Assembly (NCBI RefSeq): GCF_003058165.1
Contig: NZ_QBUC01000020.1
Span: 1 to 64,000, forward strand
Direction of reading: 5' to 3'
Length of the DNA: 64,000 bases
Source: Paenisporosarcina sp. OV554
GTDB lineage: Bacteria > Bacillota > Bacilli > Bacillales_A > Planococcaceae
The notes under the pieces were generated by a model. That model was given only the letters and a program-made list of their open reading frames with translations, was not told where the DNA came from and ran no database searches. Numbering within the stretch: the first letter of the stretch is position 1; every line of letters starts with the position of its first letter. Positions 1 to 9,404 of the stretch are shown one piece after another. The position numbers and the translations under genes were made by a program.

Positions 1-731
1 ACTTGACCCTTTTCATTGCCTTTTGCCGGTGCACAAAACTGTGCATCAAATAAGAAAGCCGATCGAAATTGGATAAAAGCATCTTGTTCTTCACGTTTGG
101 AGCCTTCGAGTACTCTTTTTACAGCTGTTTTCATGTTGTCATAAACGATTGTTTTTGGCACGCCACCAAAGTAATTAAATGCATCCATATGTCCTTGAAA
201 TAGAGCTTCTTGCCGTTGATGAGGAAATACCTTCACGAAGATTTTCCGACTATACAAAAGACGGATACAGAAAAGCATGCATTTGACTTCGACCCCATTT
301 AGTTCAATGATCACTTCTCCCCAATCAAATTGAGCGAACTCTCCTGGACTGTATTCCAGCGGAATAGAGGCGAGTGGTGTTAGTAAATTCCACTCCAATT
401 TTAACTGTCGCACAAAACGGCGTATGGTTGATTCACCACCAGTAAATTGATACTCACTAACGAGGCGGCGATAAATTTGCGCAGCTGAATGGCGCTGTTT
501 CTGAGGAGCTGTTTCATCATCTTTAAGCCATTGAATAATTAATGGTTTAACAGAATCTACAGCTGGCATTTTTGTGGTGACGGTGCGAGTATACTTTGGA
601 ATTTCAGTCTGTTCTAACGCTTTTCGAATGGTTTGACGCGAATAACCCAGGTCTTTTGATATTTGACGAATAGACCTACATTCCACAAAGTGAAGTTTTC
701 TGATAAGCTCAATATTAGCCATCTTTATCAT
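1..731 (-). CDS. istA: IS21-family transposase IstA, partial (cut by the window edge)
   Basis: This reading frame starts at ATG 731 behind a GGAGG ribosome site (740-744) and runs off the left edge after about 243 codons. The N-terminus is a helix-turn-helix of the IS21 type (IRKLHFVECRSIRQISKDLG), followed by an rve/DDE integrase core. Visible core motifs are FAQFDWGE (first Asp), IVYDNMKTAV (second Asp) and the family-typical KGNEKG near the edge. IstA joins the element ends during transposition and normally works with the ATPase IstB, which would lie beyond the left edge. I see no frameshift in the visible part. It lies just downstream of the polysaccharide operon terminator and is transcribed in the same direction. 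Confidence 0.9.
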   Translation of the reverse strand, partial: MIKMANIELIRKLHFVECRSIRQISKDLGYSRQTIRKALEQTEIPKYTRTVTTKMPAVDSVKPLIIQWLKDDETAPQKQRHSAAQIYRRLVSEYQFTGGESTIRRFVRQLKLEWNLLTPLASIPLEYSPGEFAQFDWGEVIIELNGVEVKCMLFCIRLLYSRKIFVKVFPHQRQEALFQGHMDAFNYFGGVPKTIVYDNMKTAVKRVLEGSKREEQDAFIQFRSAFLFDAQFCAPAKGNEKGQ

Positions 732-792
732 TCCTTTTCCTCCCATATCATGCTTGTTCTAGACAAACATTATGATACGGGATTGGGTGATA

Positions 793-857
793 AAGGTGGT
801 CAACTTTTTGATGAGCGAAACCTACTAAGGTGGTCAACTTTTATATTAGCGTTTACA
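793..857. repeat. IS21-type terminal region with two direct repeats and probable element end
   Basis: Two exact copies of AAGGTGGTCAACTTTT lie at 793-808 and 827-842, 34 bp apart, between istA and the flanking DNA. Multiple short repeats inside each end are typical of IS21 elements and bind the transposase. Read on the minus strand the outermost bases are TGTAAACGC, starting at 857. This fits the 5'-TG...CA-3' ends of the family, so 857 is the likely element boundary (inference). The other end is outside the window, so the target duplication cannot be checked. Confidence 0.65.
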
Positions 858-1247
858 ACGGTCTTAAACAAAAGGTGCCAACCATGCTAAATATTAATAA
901 AATTTCTAGTTAAATCGACTGCATTTAAAGCATAAAATTGATACACTTCAAAATTGTTCATCAAAAATTTCCAATTAAATTGTCATGGGTGGCACCGCTT
1001 AAATTATGACAATTTACAGGAATGATAATTCATGCAGGATCAATTATGTAAAAACCATTGCTTACCGCTTTCAGTAAAGTCTTCATGCAATTGTAGTGAA
1101 TAATTTGAATATTCTTTTGCACAGGTACCCGATTTATAAATTTCAGAATCGTTTAAAGTTGTTTTCAACACTTTACATGTTTAATTGGGTCACATTGTAT
1201 CAATAGGGTATCAGGCCGCTTTGGACGTCAATCCAAAGGAATATAAA
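858..1247. other. Intergenic stretch without a gene
   Basis: About 390 bp lie between the presumed IS21 end and the polysaccharide operon terminator. I find no open frame with a ribosome site. The only structure is the inverted repeat at 977-1015. The rest is AT-rich sequence with no recognised promoter or RNA. Confidence 0.5.
977..1015. repeat. 10-bp perfect inverted repeat enclosing a T-box-like word
   Basis: AAATTGTCAT (977-986) is exactly inverted at 1006-1015. The 19-nt loop contains GGGTGGCACCGC (987-998), which matches the conserved T-box sequence of tRNA-sensing leaders. No specifier stem, U-run or downstream plus-strand gene follows, so a working T-box is not supported. Confidence 0.5.
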
Positions 1248-1274
1248 AAGCACGACTCGTAGGGAGTCATGCTT
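1248..1274 (-). terminator. Rho-independent terminator of the polysaccharide operon
   Basis: An 11-bp stem (1248-1258 with 1264-1274, one mismatch) is followed on the minus strand by CTTTTTAT. It lies 90 bp beyond the stop codon of the wzy-like gene, the last gene of the operon. Confidence 0.75.
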
Positions 1275-1364
1275 CCGTGTTTTGCTTATTTTGTTACCTC
1301 ACAGTTTGCTCAGACAGTGAATCATGCTACCAAACTTCGATAGTTCAATAAATCCAAATTGATT

Positions 1365-2735
1365 TCAAATATTAGCCACTTTTGAATCCATATCAACACA
1401 CTTCTGACTTTTAACCTTTTTATAATAGACGTTAATAACCGCAATCGCGAAACCGAACATCAACCACATTGGGAGTAAATAGATAGTACTACTTGCGCTT
1501 ATAGCCGCTGGAATAAATCCAATCATTGCCAAACACGACGAAGATGCGTAATAACCGAGAGTTTCGTTTTTTGCTCGATATGATATACGAAAAAGCCGAA
1601 ATGTTATAGTCGCATACCATATAACAAATAAGAAGAAGAATAATACGCCACCCTCAACTAATATCTCGATCCAAAAATTATGCATTGATGCACTCTCGCC
1701 AAAGCCGCTATGAATAGTTTTAGAAGCCCCACCCCCAATACCTATTCCATAGGTATCCTTCAAGGACTCCAACCCTTGGTTAATTAATGTTCTTCTTACA
1801 TCTATGGAGTCACCTTTTTCGTTTTCTCCCGTAAGTGTATTGGCAAAAGCAACAACTGAATATTTTACCCCTATCCCAAAAGAACTGTTATAAAAATAAT
1901 TTGTGATAATCGGGATAAAATAATAAAAAGGTAGAATAATTGTGATTCCAATTAAGAACTTTATCTTTTTGTAAAAAAGAAGGCTTAAAAGAAACATAAG
2001 TAAAATAGCTAATAGATTTGCTCTAGAGCCTGAAGCATTTATAATTATTATGACTGCCACAACGCCTAACCATTTAATTCTAGCGTTTTTGTGGAATAGA
2101 AAAAATGGAAAGATAATTGCCATGGTTGTTGATAGGTTATTGGGATTCCATTGGAATCCCGTCGGCACACCCTCCGAATTTGCTAAGCCAGCAAGAATAT
2201 AAGTATCAGACGATGCTCTTCCAAATAAATGAAGATAAGAAGAGAATGGAGAAACAGGCAATCTAAACGGTGTGTAAACTTCTAAAAGAGAAAGAAAAAT
2301 CTCTAAAGAAAAAGCAACGCATGAAATTTTAAAAATATTAGATAATGTTTTTTCATTATCTCCATAGTAAACAATACTAAGTGCTAATACTCCTCCGCAT
2401 GTGATATAAAAAATATACAAAGCAGTGGAGGAAGGGCTAATAGACCAAAGCAACGTAAATGTATAATATATAAACATGAATACAAAAAAATAATGAAGTT
2501 TCGTTGACTGGACTTTTATTGGTAACGGTTTTTTAGTTGCGATTACGATTAAAGAAAGAAACATTAATCCCATGGCTAAATGGAATAAATATAAAGAAGA
2601 GAAGCTGATTGCAGCTCCACAAATCGCGGTAAAAATATAAAAATGTATGATACTACTAAATTTTATCACAGCGTCTAACCATCCTAATAAATGTACATAC
2701 CATCGTATTCTAATACGATATATGTCATTTCTCAT
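1365..2735 (-). CDS. O-antigen ligase/Wzy-type polysaccharide polymerase
   Basis: This 456-residue, very hydrophobic protein has about 10-12 predicted membrane segments and a large loop towards the C-terminus. The loop carries GIGIGGGASK and then ESASMHNFWIEILVEGG, a pattern seen in Wzy_C/O-antigen ligase-family polymerases. The family joins undecaprenyl-linked repeat units on the outer face of the membrane. It is the last gene of the exopolysaccharide operon, 93 bp after the aminotransferase and upstream of a terminator. Start ATG 2735 follows AGGATAAT. A WaaL-like ligase role cannot be excluded, but in a Gram-positive Wzx/Wzy-type cluster the polymerase is the simplest reading. The exact glycosidic linkage cannot be predicted. 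Confidence 0.8.
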   Translation of the reverse strand: MRNDIYRIRIRWYVHLLGWLDAVIKFSSIIHFYIFTAICGAAISFSSLYLFHLAMGLMFLSLIVIATKKPLPIKVQSTKLHYFFVFMFIYYTFTLLWSISPSSTALYIFYITCGGVLALSIVYYGDNEKTLSNIFKISCVAFSLEIFLSLLEVYTPFRLPVSPFSSYLHLFGRASSDTYILAGLANSEGVPTGFQWNPNNLSTTMAIIFPFFLFHKNARIKWLGVVAVIIIINASGSRANLLAILLMFLLSLLFYKKIKFLIGITIILPFYYFIPIITNYFYNSSFGIGVKYSVVAFANTLTGENEKGDSIDVRRTLINQGLESLKDTYGIGIGGGASKTIHSGFGESASMHNFWIEILVEGGVLFFFLFVIWYATITFRLFRISYRAKNETLGYYASSSCLAMIGFIPAAISASSTIYLLPMWLMFGFAIAVINVYYKKVKSQKCVDMDSKVANI

Positions 2736-2828
2736 ATTATCCTAATAATAAATATTTGTATTTAATGTTATATTCAGACCTTGGTATACAAAAAACCAGT
2801 CTGTAAAACACTGACTAGTCATCATAAT

Positions 2829-3986
2829 TTAAACTTTACTGTTAACTACAATTAAATGCTTTTTAAGCACTTCTATTACTTGTTCTTGCTCTTCAACAGT
2901 CATATTCGACCCACTAGGCAAACAAAGTCCTCTTTCGAATAATCTTAGACTTACATCATCATTCTCTCCATGGGAATAATACTTACAACCTTCAAACAAA
3001 GGCTGCAAATGCAGTGGTTTCCAAACTGGACGAGCTTCGATATTTTCTTCTGCTAAAGCATCAATCAGATTATAAGGGGTTAATTCTATTTTCTCTGGAT
3101 CTAACGTCAATGTTGTTAACCATCGGTTTCCGTAAGTATCTTCAAGTTCTGGCATAAACTCTAAGCCATCTATTTCACCTAAAGCTTCCACATATCTTTC
3201 AAACACAGCTCGACGAGCATTTACACGTTCATCTAGTATTTCTAGTTGTGCACGACCAATGCCTGCTAACACATTGCTCATTCGGTAGTTATAACCTACT
3301 ACACTATGTTGATAGTGCTTAGCTTGATCACGTGCTTGAGTTGCCAAGAAGCGAGAACGTTTTAATTGTTCAATGTCATCCGACACTAGCATACCCCCGC
3401 CCGATGTTGTAATAATCTTATTCCCATTAAATGAAAAGACACCAAACTTACCGAATGTTCCACTCTTCTTCCCTTTATAAGAAGCACCCAGTGATTCTGC
3501 TGCATCTTCAATAACTGGAACGCCGTACGCATCACATAGTGTCATCAATTCATCCATTTTTGCACTTTGTCCATAAAGATTAACAATCAAGACTGCCTTT
3601 GGTAAATTACCTTCCGCTTTCGACTCAACAAAAGCTCTTTCCAAAGCAATTGGTGACATATTCCATGATTCGTCGTCAGAATCAATAAATACTGGCTCTG
3701 CCCCTAAATAAAGAATAGGATTAGCGGTAGCAATAAATGTTAGGGATGAACAAAACACGCTGTCCCCTTGTCCAACTCCTAATAGATCCAAGGCTAAATG
3801 AATAGCTGCTGTTCCTGAACTAACTGCGGACGCACCTTCACTTCCTGCATAAGTAGCAATTTCAGCTTCAAATCCATCCACATTTGCCCCAAGTGGTGCA
3901 ATCCAGTTAGTATCAAATGCTTCTTTTATGTATGCTTGCTCATTTCCGCTCATGTGAGGGGAAGATAGAAAAATACGATTGTTCAT
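2829..3986 (-). CDS. DegT/DnrJ/EryC1-family PLP aminotransferase (PglE/EpsN-like)
   Basis: This 385-residue, full-length sugar aminotransferase belongs to fold-type I. The motif EDAAESLGASYKGKKSGTFG is followed by FSFNGNKIITTSGGGM, in which Lys190 is the expected pyridoxal-phosphate lysine. The family transfers an amino group from glutamate to the 4-keto group of UDP-2-acetamido-2,6-dideoxy-hexos-4-ulose. Closest named relatives are PglE of Campylobacter and EpsN of Bacillus subtilis. The gene abuts the acetyltransferase gene with no gap (its ATG at 3986 follows the stop at 3987), and dehydratase and phosphosugar-transferase partners lie in the same operon. Together they predict a bacillosamine pathway. 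The role is inferred from family and neighbours. Confidence 0.88.
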   Translation of the reverse strand: MNNRIFLSSPHMSGNEQAYIKEAFDTNWIAPLGANVDGFEAEIATYAGSEGASAVSSGTAAIHLALDLLGVGQGDSVFCSSLTFIATANPILYLGAEPVFIDSDDESWNMSPIALERAFVESKAEGNLPKAVLIVNLYGQSAKMDELMTLCDAYGVPVIEDAAESLGASYKGKKSGTFGKFGVFSFNGNKIITTSGGGMLVSDDIEQLKRSRFLATQARDQAKHYQHSVVGYNYRMSNVLAGIGRAQLEILDERVNARRAVFERYVEALGEIDGLEFMPELEDTYGNRWLTTLTLDPEKIELTPYNLIDALAEENIEARPVWKPLHLQPLFEGCKYYSHGENDDVSLRLFERGLCLPSGSNMTVEEQEQVIEVLKKHLIVVNSKV

Positions 3987-4619
3987 TTACAGTCCTTCTC
4001 TCTTAATAACTCTTGCAGGAACTCCAACAGCAGTAACTCGATCTTCAATATCTGAAACAACGACAGAACCTGCTCCAATAACTGACCAATTGCCAATAGA
4101 TTGCAAAGGAATAATTGTTGAGCCTGCTCCAATATGTGAACCTTCGCCAACACTGACTCCACCGGTTAGGATACTTCCTGGAGAGATATGGACACAATCT
4201 TCCACGATACAGTCATGCTCAATCACAGAATTAGTATTTAGAATAACGTGATTTCCAATCCTTGCATCTGCATTAATTACAACACCAGGCATAACAACAG
4301 TACCGATACCAATAACAGCACTATCACTAATTACAGCATTTTCATGCACAATAGATATAAAATCGCTATCTACAAAATTAAATTTATCAACTATATTCTT
4401 CCGTACCGTATTATTACCTATAGCAATTAATACTTTTGCGGAATACTCAATCATAATTTCTTTCAAGATTGCTAAAGGACCCTTAATAAATCCTTCAGCA
4501 AAGTGCTTTTCTAAATATTTGTCATCAAGTTTAGCTACAACTCGAAAACCCTTAATCGAATGCACACAATCTGTAATAACTTTTGCATGACCACTATCAC
4601 CAACTAAAATGATATTCAA
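3987..4619 (-). CDS. Sugar O/N-acetyltransferase of the NeuD/PglD family
   Basis: This 210-residue protein has an N-terminal Rossmann-like PglD domain (MNIILVGDSGHAKVITDCV) and a C-terminal left-handed beta-helix of hexapeptide repeats from about residue 90 to 205. Candidate catalytic histidines are His135 (SVIEHD) and His144 (CVHISPG). PglD uses acetyl-CoA to acetylate the 4-amino group of UDP-4-amino-4,6-dideoxy-GlcNAc. EpsM of B. subtilis is the equivalent. The gene sits between the initiating transferase (2-bp gap) and the aminotransferase (0-bp gap), the order expected for a diNAcBac module. Other NeuD-type acetylations are possible, but the neighbours favour the PglD role. Confidence 0.87.
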   Translation of the reverse strand: MNIILVGDSGHAKVITDCVHSIKGFRVVAKLDDKYLEKHFAEGFIKGPLAILKEIMIEYSAKVLIAIGNNTVRKNIVDKFNFVDSDFISIVHENAVISDSAVIGIGTVVMPGVVINADARIGNHVILNTNSVIEHDCIVEDCVHISPGSILTGGVSVGEGSHIGAGSTIIPLQSIGNWSVIGAGSVVVSDIEDRVTAVGVPARVIKREGL

Positions 4620-4621
4620 AA

Positions 4622-5236
4622 TTATTCACAACCTTCGTGATTGGATTGACGGCTTCCTTGAAACTTAGTCATTGTTGCTTGTCCATCTTGACTAATGCCT
4701 TCAGATTTAAAAACCTTTAAAACAGTCATAACTAGAATCTTCATATCTAACAAAAATGATTGATTTTCCACATACCAGATATCATATTCAAACTTTTGTT
4801 CCCAAGAAATTGCATTACGACCATTTACTTGTGCCCACCCTGTAATTCCAGGTCTGACATTGTGCCTCATAGCTTGCTGATCATTATATAAAGGTAAGTA
4901 CTCAACTAGTAAAGGTCTTGGACCTACAAAGCTCATATCACCTTTAAAGACATTCCATAACTGTGGAAGCTCATCTAAACTATATTTACGGATTGTTTCC
5001 CCAAAAGTAGTAAGACGAATATAGTCGGGTAGTAATTGTCCAAGTCCATCTCGTTCATCCGTCATAGTTCTAAATTTATAAACATAAAACGATTTACCAT
5101 TTAGTCCAGGTCTCTCTTGTTTAAATAATACTGGTGAACCTATTTTCTTTTTAATTAATAGTGCTGTAATTCCGATAATAGGTGAGAAAAAAATTAATGC
5201 TAATGAACTTACTAAAAAATCAAAAATTCTTTTCAT
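4622..5236 (-). CDS. Initiating phospho-sugar transferase (PglC/EpsL-like, bacterial sugar transferase)
   Basis: This 204-residue protein has an N-terminal hydrophobic re-entrant helix (about residues 5-27) and the bacterial sugar transferase domain. Visible hallmarks are [16 protein letters not shown], the Asp88-Glu89 dyad in [17 protein letters not shown] and [14 protein letters not shown]. These small monotopic enzymes move a sugar-1-phosphate from UDP onto undecaprenyl phosphate and so start each repeat unit. Size and neighbours (PglD, PglE and PglF homologues) point to N,N'-diacetylbacillosamine-1-phosphate as substrate. This is an inference, since galactose or GlcNAc transferases look similar. 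The gene lies 26 bp after the dehydrogenase gene. Confidence 0.88.
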   Translation of the reverse strand: MKRIFDFLVSSLALIFFSPIIGITALLIKKKIGSPVLFKQERPGLNGKSFYVYKFRTMTDERDGLGQLLPDYIRLTTFGETIRKYSLDELPQLWNVFKGDMSFVGPRPLLVEYLPLYNDQQAMRHNVRPGITGWAQVNGRNAISWEQKFEYDIWYVENQSFLLDMKILVMTVLKVFKSEGISQDGQATMTKFQGSRQSNHEGCE

Positions 5237-5262
5237 TTAAAATCTCTTTTCTTGTTCTTTGA

Positions 5263-6552
5263 TTACCTACTAACCACACCTGAGTTATTTAGAACTGCTA
5301 CCTCTTTTAAATTCCCAAAGTTAATATAAGTAATTTTATCCGAAGTTACATTTACACAATTCCTTGTATCAAAGATTAGTGGGTGTTTCATAATCTGAAT
5401 CAATTTCATTTCATCTAAATCTTTAAATTCGTTATGATCTGTAAGAACTACTACACATTCTGCATCTCTAATAGCTTCTTCAAAACCTGATAATTTAAAT
5501 TGAACTTGGCTCTGATTTACATGTGGATCAAATATTGCGAGATTAGACCGAGATTTCAATAAACTATTTACTATATCCATAGCGGGACTTTCACGAACGT
5601 CATCAATATTTCCTTTATAAGTCAATCCCAAAATGGCAATTTTGCCATCTAATTCAGGAACAATTCGATCTAATTGTTTTATTACAAACTCAGGCATAGA
5701 ATTATTAATCATTCGACTGTCAGCAATTAAAATCGCTTCTTCTGGAGCTTTTTCAATAATAAAATATGGATCTACTGCTAAGCAGTGACCGCCGACACCT
5801 GGTCCAGGGTGATGCAAGTTTACTCGGGGATGATGATTTGCTAATTTGATAACTTCTAAGGCATCGACACCAAGTTTTTCTGAGATTTTGACCAGCTCAT
5901 TTGCTAAAGCAATGTTTACATCACGATATGTGTTTTCCATTAACTTAGACATTTCAGCACTTAATGCGCTTGTTTGCAATAAGTCACCTTCAACAAATGT
6001 TGAATAAACTTCTGTTGCTTTAACGGTAGATATTTCATTAAACCCACCTATAATACGGTTATTTTCAACCAATTCAATTATTATTCGTCCAGGTAAAACA
6101 CGTTCAGGACAATGCGCAAGGTAAATATCCTCACCAACTGACCATCCAGCGTCATTAAATATTGGTGCAACTACATCATCAATTGTTCTTGGAGGAATAG
6201 TTGATTCAACAATTACAACATCACCTTTTTTCACTGTTTGTAAAACGGTTTTTGTTGCTTGAATAACATAACTTAAATCAGCTGTATGATCTTCGTTATG
6301 TGGAGTAGGAACCGCAATAATAAAACAGTCCGCTTCTTCTATCTGAGTTGAAGCTTTCAAACTATTATTAGCAACTGCTCGTTCAACGAGTTCTCCTAAT
6401 CCAACCTCTTCGATATGAATCTTACCTTGGTTAATCATTTCTATTGCTTTTTGATTCACATCAATACCCTGTACCTGCCAGCCATGATTTGCAAACATGG
6501 CAGCGGTAGGTAATCCTATATAACCAAGTCCAATTACACATAGTTTTTTCAT
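5263..6552 (-). CDS. UDP-N-acetyl-D-mannosamine dehydrogenase (WecC-like), first copy
   Basis: This 429-residue nucleotide-sugar dehydrogenase has an N-terminal NAD-binding Rossmann motif (CVIGLGYIGLP), a central domain with the catalytic cysteine Cys257 in GPGVGGHCLAVDP, and a C-terminal UDP-binding domain with LGLTYKGNIDDVRESPA. The family oxidises C6 of UDP-ManNAc or related sugars in two NAD steps to the uronic acid. HHPRVNLHHPGPGVGGH fits the WecC subgroup better than UDP-glucose dehydrogenases. Its ATG overlaps the end of the upstream glycosyltransferase gene by 4 bp (translational coupling). A second, clearly related copy is at 31218-32501. No UDP-GlcNAc 2-epimerase is present in the window. 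Confidence 0.88.
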   Translation of the reverse strand: MKKLCVIGLGYIGLPTAAMFANHGWQVQGIDVNQKAIEMINQGKIHIEEVGLGELVERAVANNSLKASTQIEEADCFIIAVPTPHNEDHTADLSYVIQATKTVLQTVKKGDVVIVESTIPPRTIDDVVAPIFNDAGWSVGEDIYLAHCPERVLPGRIIIELVENNRIIGGFNEISTVKATEVYSTFVEGDLLQTSALSAEMSKLMENTYRDVNIALANELVKISEKLGVDALEVIKLANHHPRVNLHHPGPGVGGHCLAVDPYFIIEKAPEEAILIADSRMINNSMPEFVIKQLDRIVPELDGKIAILGLTYKGNIDDVRESPAMDIVNSLLKSRSNLAIFDPHVNQSQVQFKLSGFEEAIRDAECVVVLTDHNEFKDLDEMKLIQIMKHPLIFDTRNCVNVTSDKITYINFGNLKEVAVLNNSGVVSR

Positions 6553-7781
6553 GACTTAACCACCTTTTCAAGTTCATCTATATATCTCATCGCTAAAACC
6601 TCACGGCTAAAATTTTTACTAACAAATTCAAGGCCACTGATTCCCAGCTCTTCCAAATGAGAAGGATTTCCCTTTAATTCTCTTATCTTTTCAGCAAACT
6701 CTTTTGCATTTTCTGGGTCTACGTAATAACCTGATTTACTTTCTTCAATTAACTGTCTTGCGACACCATCAATACCTAATAGAATTGGTTTTGCACACGA
6801 CATATAGTCGAAGACTTTATTCGGATAAACCGTCTTAAATGTTTCAACCTTCTTTAATACGGCTGTACAAATATCTGAAGCATTACAAAAGTCCGGAATG
6901 GTTTGTTTTGGTTGAGATTCAATGAAGATTAAGTTCATGATACCTTCTTCTTTTACTCTTTGAACTAATTCCTTTTTCTGCATACCATCACCAATAAGCA
7001 AGAAAACAACGTTTTCTTCTAAAGTAAACTCTTTTGCAACATCAAGCAGTGAATGTAAGTTATTGGCTACTCCATGTGCACCCATATAGGTAATTACAAA
7101 TTTATCTTTCAAGTTATACTTTTCTCGTACCCAGTTATTTTTTTCTCCTGGGTTGAAAATGTCTAAATCGGCACCATTCGGAATAAAAGTGATTTTTTCC
7201 GAATTAATATTCTTTTTATCAATTAAGGCTTGTTTAAATGCTGGTGTTAGTACATTTATCTTATCTGCAAATCTATATGACATTTTCTCAACAAAATAGG
7301 CCATTTTAATTAGAAAACTATTAGTCAAAACACCAGTATCGATTGCTGATTCCGGCCAAAGATCTCGGATTTCAAAAACTAATGGAGTTCTTTTTAAAAA
7401 CTTTGATAATATTCCTGTTATACCTACAAATAAAGGAGGTGAGGTTACTATTAATACATCATGTTTTTTCACGTGAAATAGTATTGCCCATAACGAAGAA
7501 ACAGTGAAAGAAAAATATCCCCACATTCTTCCTATAAAAGACTTATTGTAAGCCTCGGATACATAAGTTCTGATTAGATTAACTTTTGGGGAATACTGTT
7601 CTTTAGTTACCCATACCCCTTTGTATTTTCCTTCTTTTTCTCCTGTGGCATAGTGAACTGTTCCTGCAACTACGGTAATATCATGGCCCATCTCTTCCCA
7701 GTACTTCACTAATTGGTTAAATCTGGAGCCACCAGGATCATTTTTGCCTAAAAAGTATTGATGTAAGATTAGTATTTTCAA
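6549..7781 (-). CDS. Glycosyltransferase family 4 (WbuB/WcaI-like)
   Basis: This 410-residue GT-B enzyme has an N-terminal GT4-type domain starting ILILHQYFLGKNDPGG, the subfamily hallmark FEIRDLWPESAIDTGVL around residue 137, and a C-terminal nucleotide-sugar domain with FIPNGADLDIFNPG and NKVFDYMSCAKPILLGIDG. WbuB-like enzymes add a HexNAc or fucosamine residue in O-antigen and capsule repeat units. Donor and acceptor cannot be read from sequence. The start is TTG 7781, preceded by AAGGATG with good spacing. It is cytosolic, acts at the membrane on the lipid-linked unit, and overlaps the dehydrogenase gene by 4 bp. Confidence 0.85.
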   Translation of the reverse strand: MKILILHQYFLGKNDPGGSRFNQLVKYWEEMGHDITVVAGTVHYATGEKEGKYKGVWVTKEQYSPKVNLIRTYVSEAYNKSFIGRMWGYFSFTVSSLWAILFHVKKHDVLIVTSPPLFVGITGILSKFLKRTPLVFEIRDLWPESAIDTGVLTNSFLIKMAYFVEKMSYRFADKINVLTPAFKQALIDKKNINSEKITFIPNGADLDIFNPGEKNNWVREKYNLKDKFVITYMGAHGVANNLHSLLDVAKEFTLEENVVFLLIGDGMQKKELVQRVKEEGIMNLIFIESQPKQTIPDFCNASDICTAVLKKVETFKTVYPNKVFDYMSCAKPILLGIDGVARQLIEESKSGYYVDPENAKEFAEKIRELKGNPSHLEELGISGLEFVSKNFSREVLAMRYIDELEKVVKS

Positions 7782-8162
7782 TTAGCAACATCCTTGTATA
7801 AATTAATATTATCATCATTTTTTGTTACAACACTATATACCCTGAAATCCTTACTTTTGGTTCCGTAATAATTGTTCTTCAGCTTTTCTCAATTCTATAA
7901 CTGAAGATCCAATAACCAAAATTTCGTTCTATATCTCTTGATATAATGCTTCTACCAACTACAGGACAACCTTAAAAATTGTCTTTTCTAGTAATTACGG
8001 ATTGGTTCAGAGCCGTTAGTAACTCTCTACCTTATTAAGTTTTGCAATATCTGATTCCGAGTTTCAACTTAATTTCCAAGTATGAATTGAGAGGCAAACA
8101 TCACTTAATAGAGGACAATTTTTCGACTTATTGTACTGATAACGAGCATAATAATCTTCATT
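7782..8162 (-). pseudogene. Gene-free gap, possibly decayed coding sequence in the operon
   Basis: A 380-bp gap interrupts an otherwise tightly packed operon between two glycosyltransferase genes. No frame stays open. On the minus strand short stretches look protein-like (a start reading KIIMLVISTISRK and later GCPVVGRSIISRDIERNFG) but they are split by stops and frame changes. I read it as the likely remnant of a deleted or decayed gene. The original function is not recognisable, and plain non-coding DNA is possible. Confidence 0.35.
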
Positions 8163-9266
8163 TTATACAAACTTACTTAAAGTATTATTAATAATATCAA
8201 TTTCTAGTTTCACAGTATTAGATACATTAAATTTAGAATTTTTAACAATTGATTTTTCTATTCCTTTCAAATTTAATTTTATATTTTCCGCCAAATTCTC
8301 ATTAGAGATGTATTGCACATTGTTAAAATCTCTTAACATTTCTCTACAAATAGGGATATCAGAGGTAATAAGAGGTATTCCATAAGTAGCCATTTCACAC
8401 ATCATTACCCCCTGAGAATCAAGCCTCGTTGGCATTAATGCAAATCTATATTTATCGAATAAATTAGGAAGTTCATCTTGTGTAAAAAATTCACTAAAAA
8501 CTTCTATATTCTCTGGCATATCATGATAATCAAAGTATCTTCCTTTGCCATAAATATGGAATTTATACTTTGGATAATCTTTAGCAAATTCTACAACAAT
8601 ATCTATAGCATATTTAGAATCGTCTAAAGGTCTTATAGTAATAAAATCGGCCAATATATTTGTGGTATTTAATTCATAAGAATTATTATTAAATATTTCA
8701 TTTGAATTATTGTTTATTATAGATGAATTATGAGTTATTAAATCCTGATTAAGATTGACATTTTTTATAAAATGTTCTTTCATCCACTCACTCACAAACA
8801 CTAAATGAATATTTTTTAATTTTAATGACTTTTTTATAAATTGATGTAAAAAAAATAATTTAAATACATCGTATAGTTTTTGAATCATTTTCCTGTTTTT
8901 TCTATAGGAATAAGGCATTGGATAATATTTATCAACCCTAAGGGCTTCATGACCATGAAAAAACATTAACATTCCCTTGTAATATCGTCGGTATTTCATT
9001 AAAAATTTGATATGATTTTTTATATTTGGTGCGTGTGAAATTATAAGGTTATAATCGCCTTTTTTAATTTTATTTATAGCATCCTTATAATTTAATATAT
9101 TAATATTTTCATAGACATAACTCTTTTTGGAACTAAAATTTAAAACTTCAAATTTTATGTTCTTATCTGAATAAACACGACTCCTTGAATGTACATAAGG
9201 CATAGCGTATTTATTTTCACTAGAAGGATAATCTTGGGTAAGAATGAGAATAGACAACTCTAACAC
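8163..9266 (-). CDS. Glycosyltransferase, GT4-like
   Basis: This 367-residue protein has an AT-rich, lysine- and asparagine-rich coding sequence. The N-terminal fold starts SILILTQDYPSSENKYAMP and the C-terminal half contains FHIYGKGRYFDY, LFDKYRFALMPTRLDSQGV and CEMATYGIPLITSDIPICREM, typical of the GT-B/GT4 donor-binding domain. It probably adds one sugar of the repeat unit. The sugar is unknown. The listed start is GTG 9266 with AGGAA directly in front. TTG 9257 is better spaced from the same site and may be the real start. With the adjacent flippase it forms an AT-rich variable cassette flanked by gaps of 380 and 138 bp. Confidence 0.75.
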   Translation of the reverse strand: MLELSILILTQDYPSSENKYAMPYVHSRSRVYSDKNIKFEVLNFSSKKSYVYENINILNYKDAINKIKKGDYNLIISHAPNIKNHIKFLMKYRRYYKGMLMFFHGHEALRVDKYYPMPYSYRKNRKMIQKLYDVFKLFFLHQFIKKSLKLKNIHLVFVSEWMKEHFIKNVNLNQDLITHNSSIINNNSNEIFNNNSYELNTTNILADFITIRPLDDSKYAIDIVVEFAKDYPKYKFHIYGKGRYFDYHDMPENIEVFSEFFTQDELPNLFDKYRFALMPTRLDSQGVMMCEMATYGIPLITSDIPICREMLRDFNNVQYISNENLAENIKLNLKGIEKSIVKNSKFNVSNTVKLEIDIINNTLSKFV

Positions 9267-9404
9267 TTCCTAACTACCTATAATCAATGAGGCAAATTCA
9301 TTATTAAATCTGAAATTATTGTGCTTCAAATTATTTCTTCCTATTCCAATAAAAAGCCACAACGAAATAATAAAAACAACTATAAATAAATTTTTTTTAT
9401 TAAT

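Noticed and set aside
663..890. A 75-codon plus-strand frame across the IS21 end
   Set aside because: It overlaps the istA start and terminal repeats antisense and has no ribosome site or family match.
987..998. Functional T-box leader (GGGTGGCACCGC)
   Set aside because: No specifier hairpin, no terminator with U-run and no downstream plus-strand gene.
7782..8162. A short intact sugar acetyltransferase or GT gene
   Set aside because: All six frames are interrupted; only scattered protein-like pieces remain.
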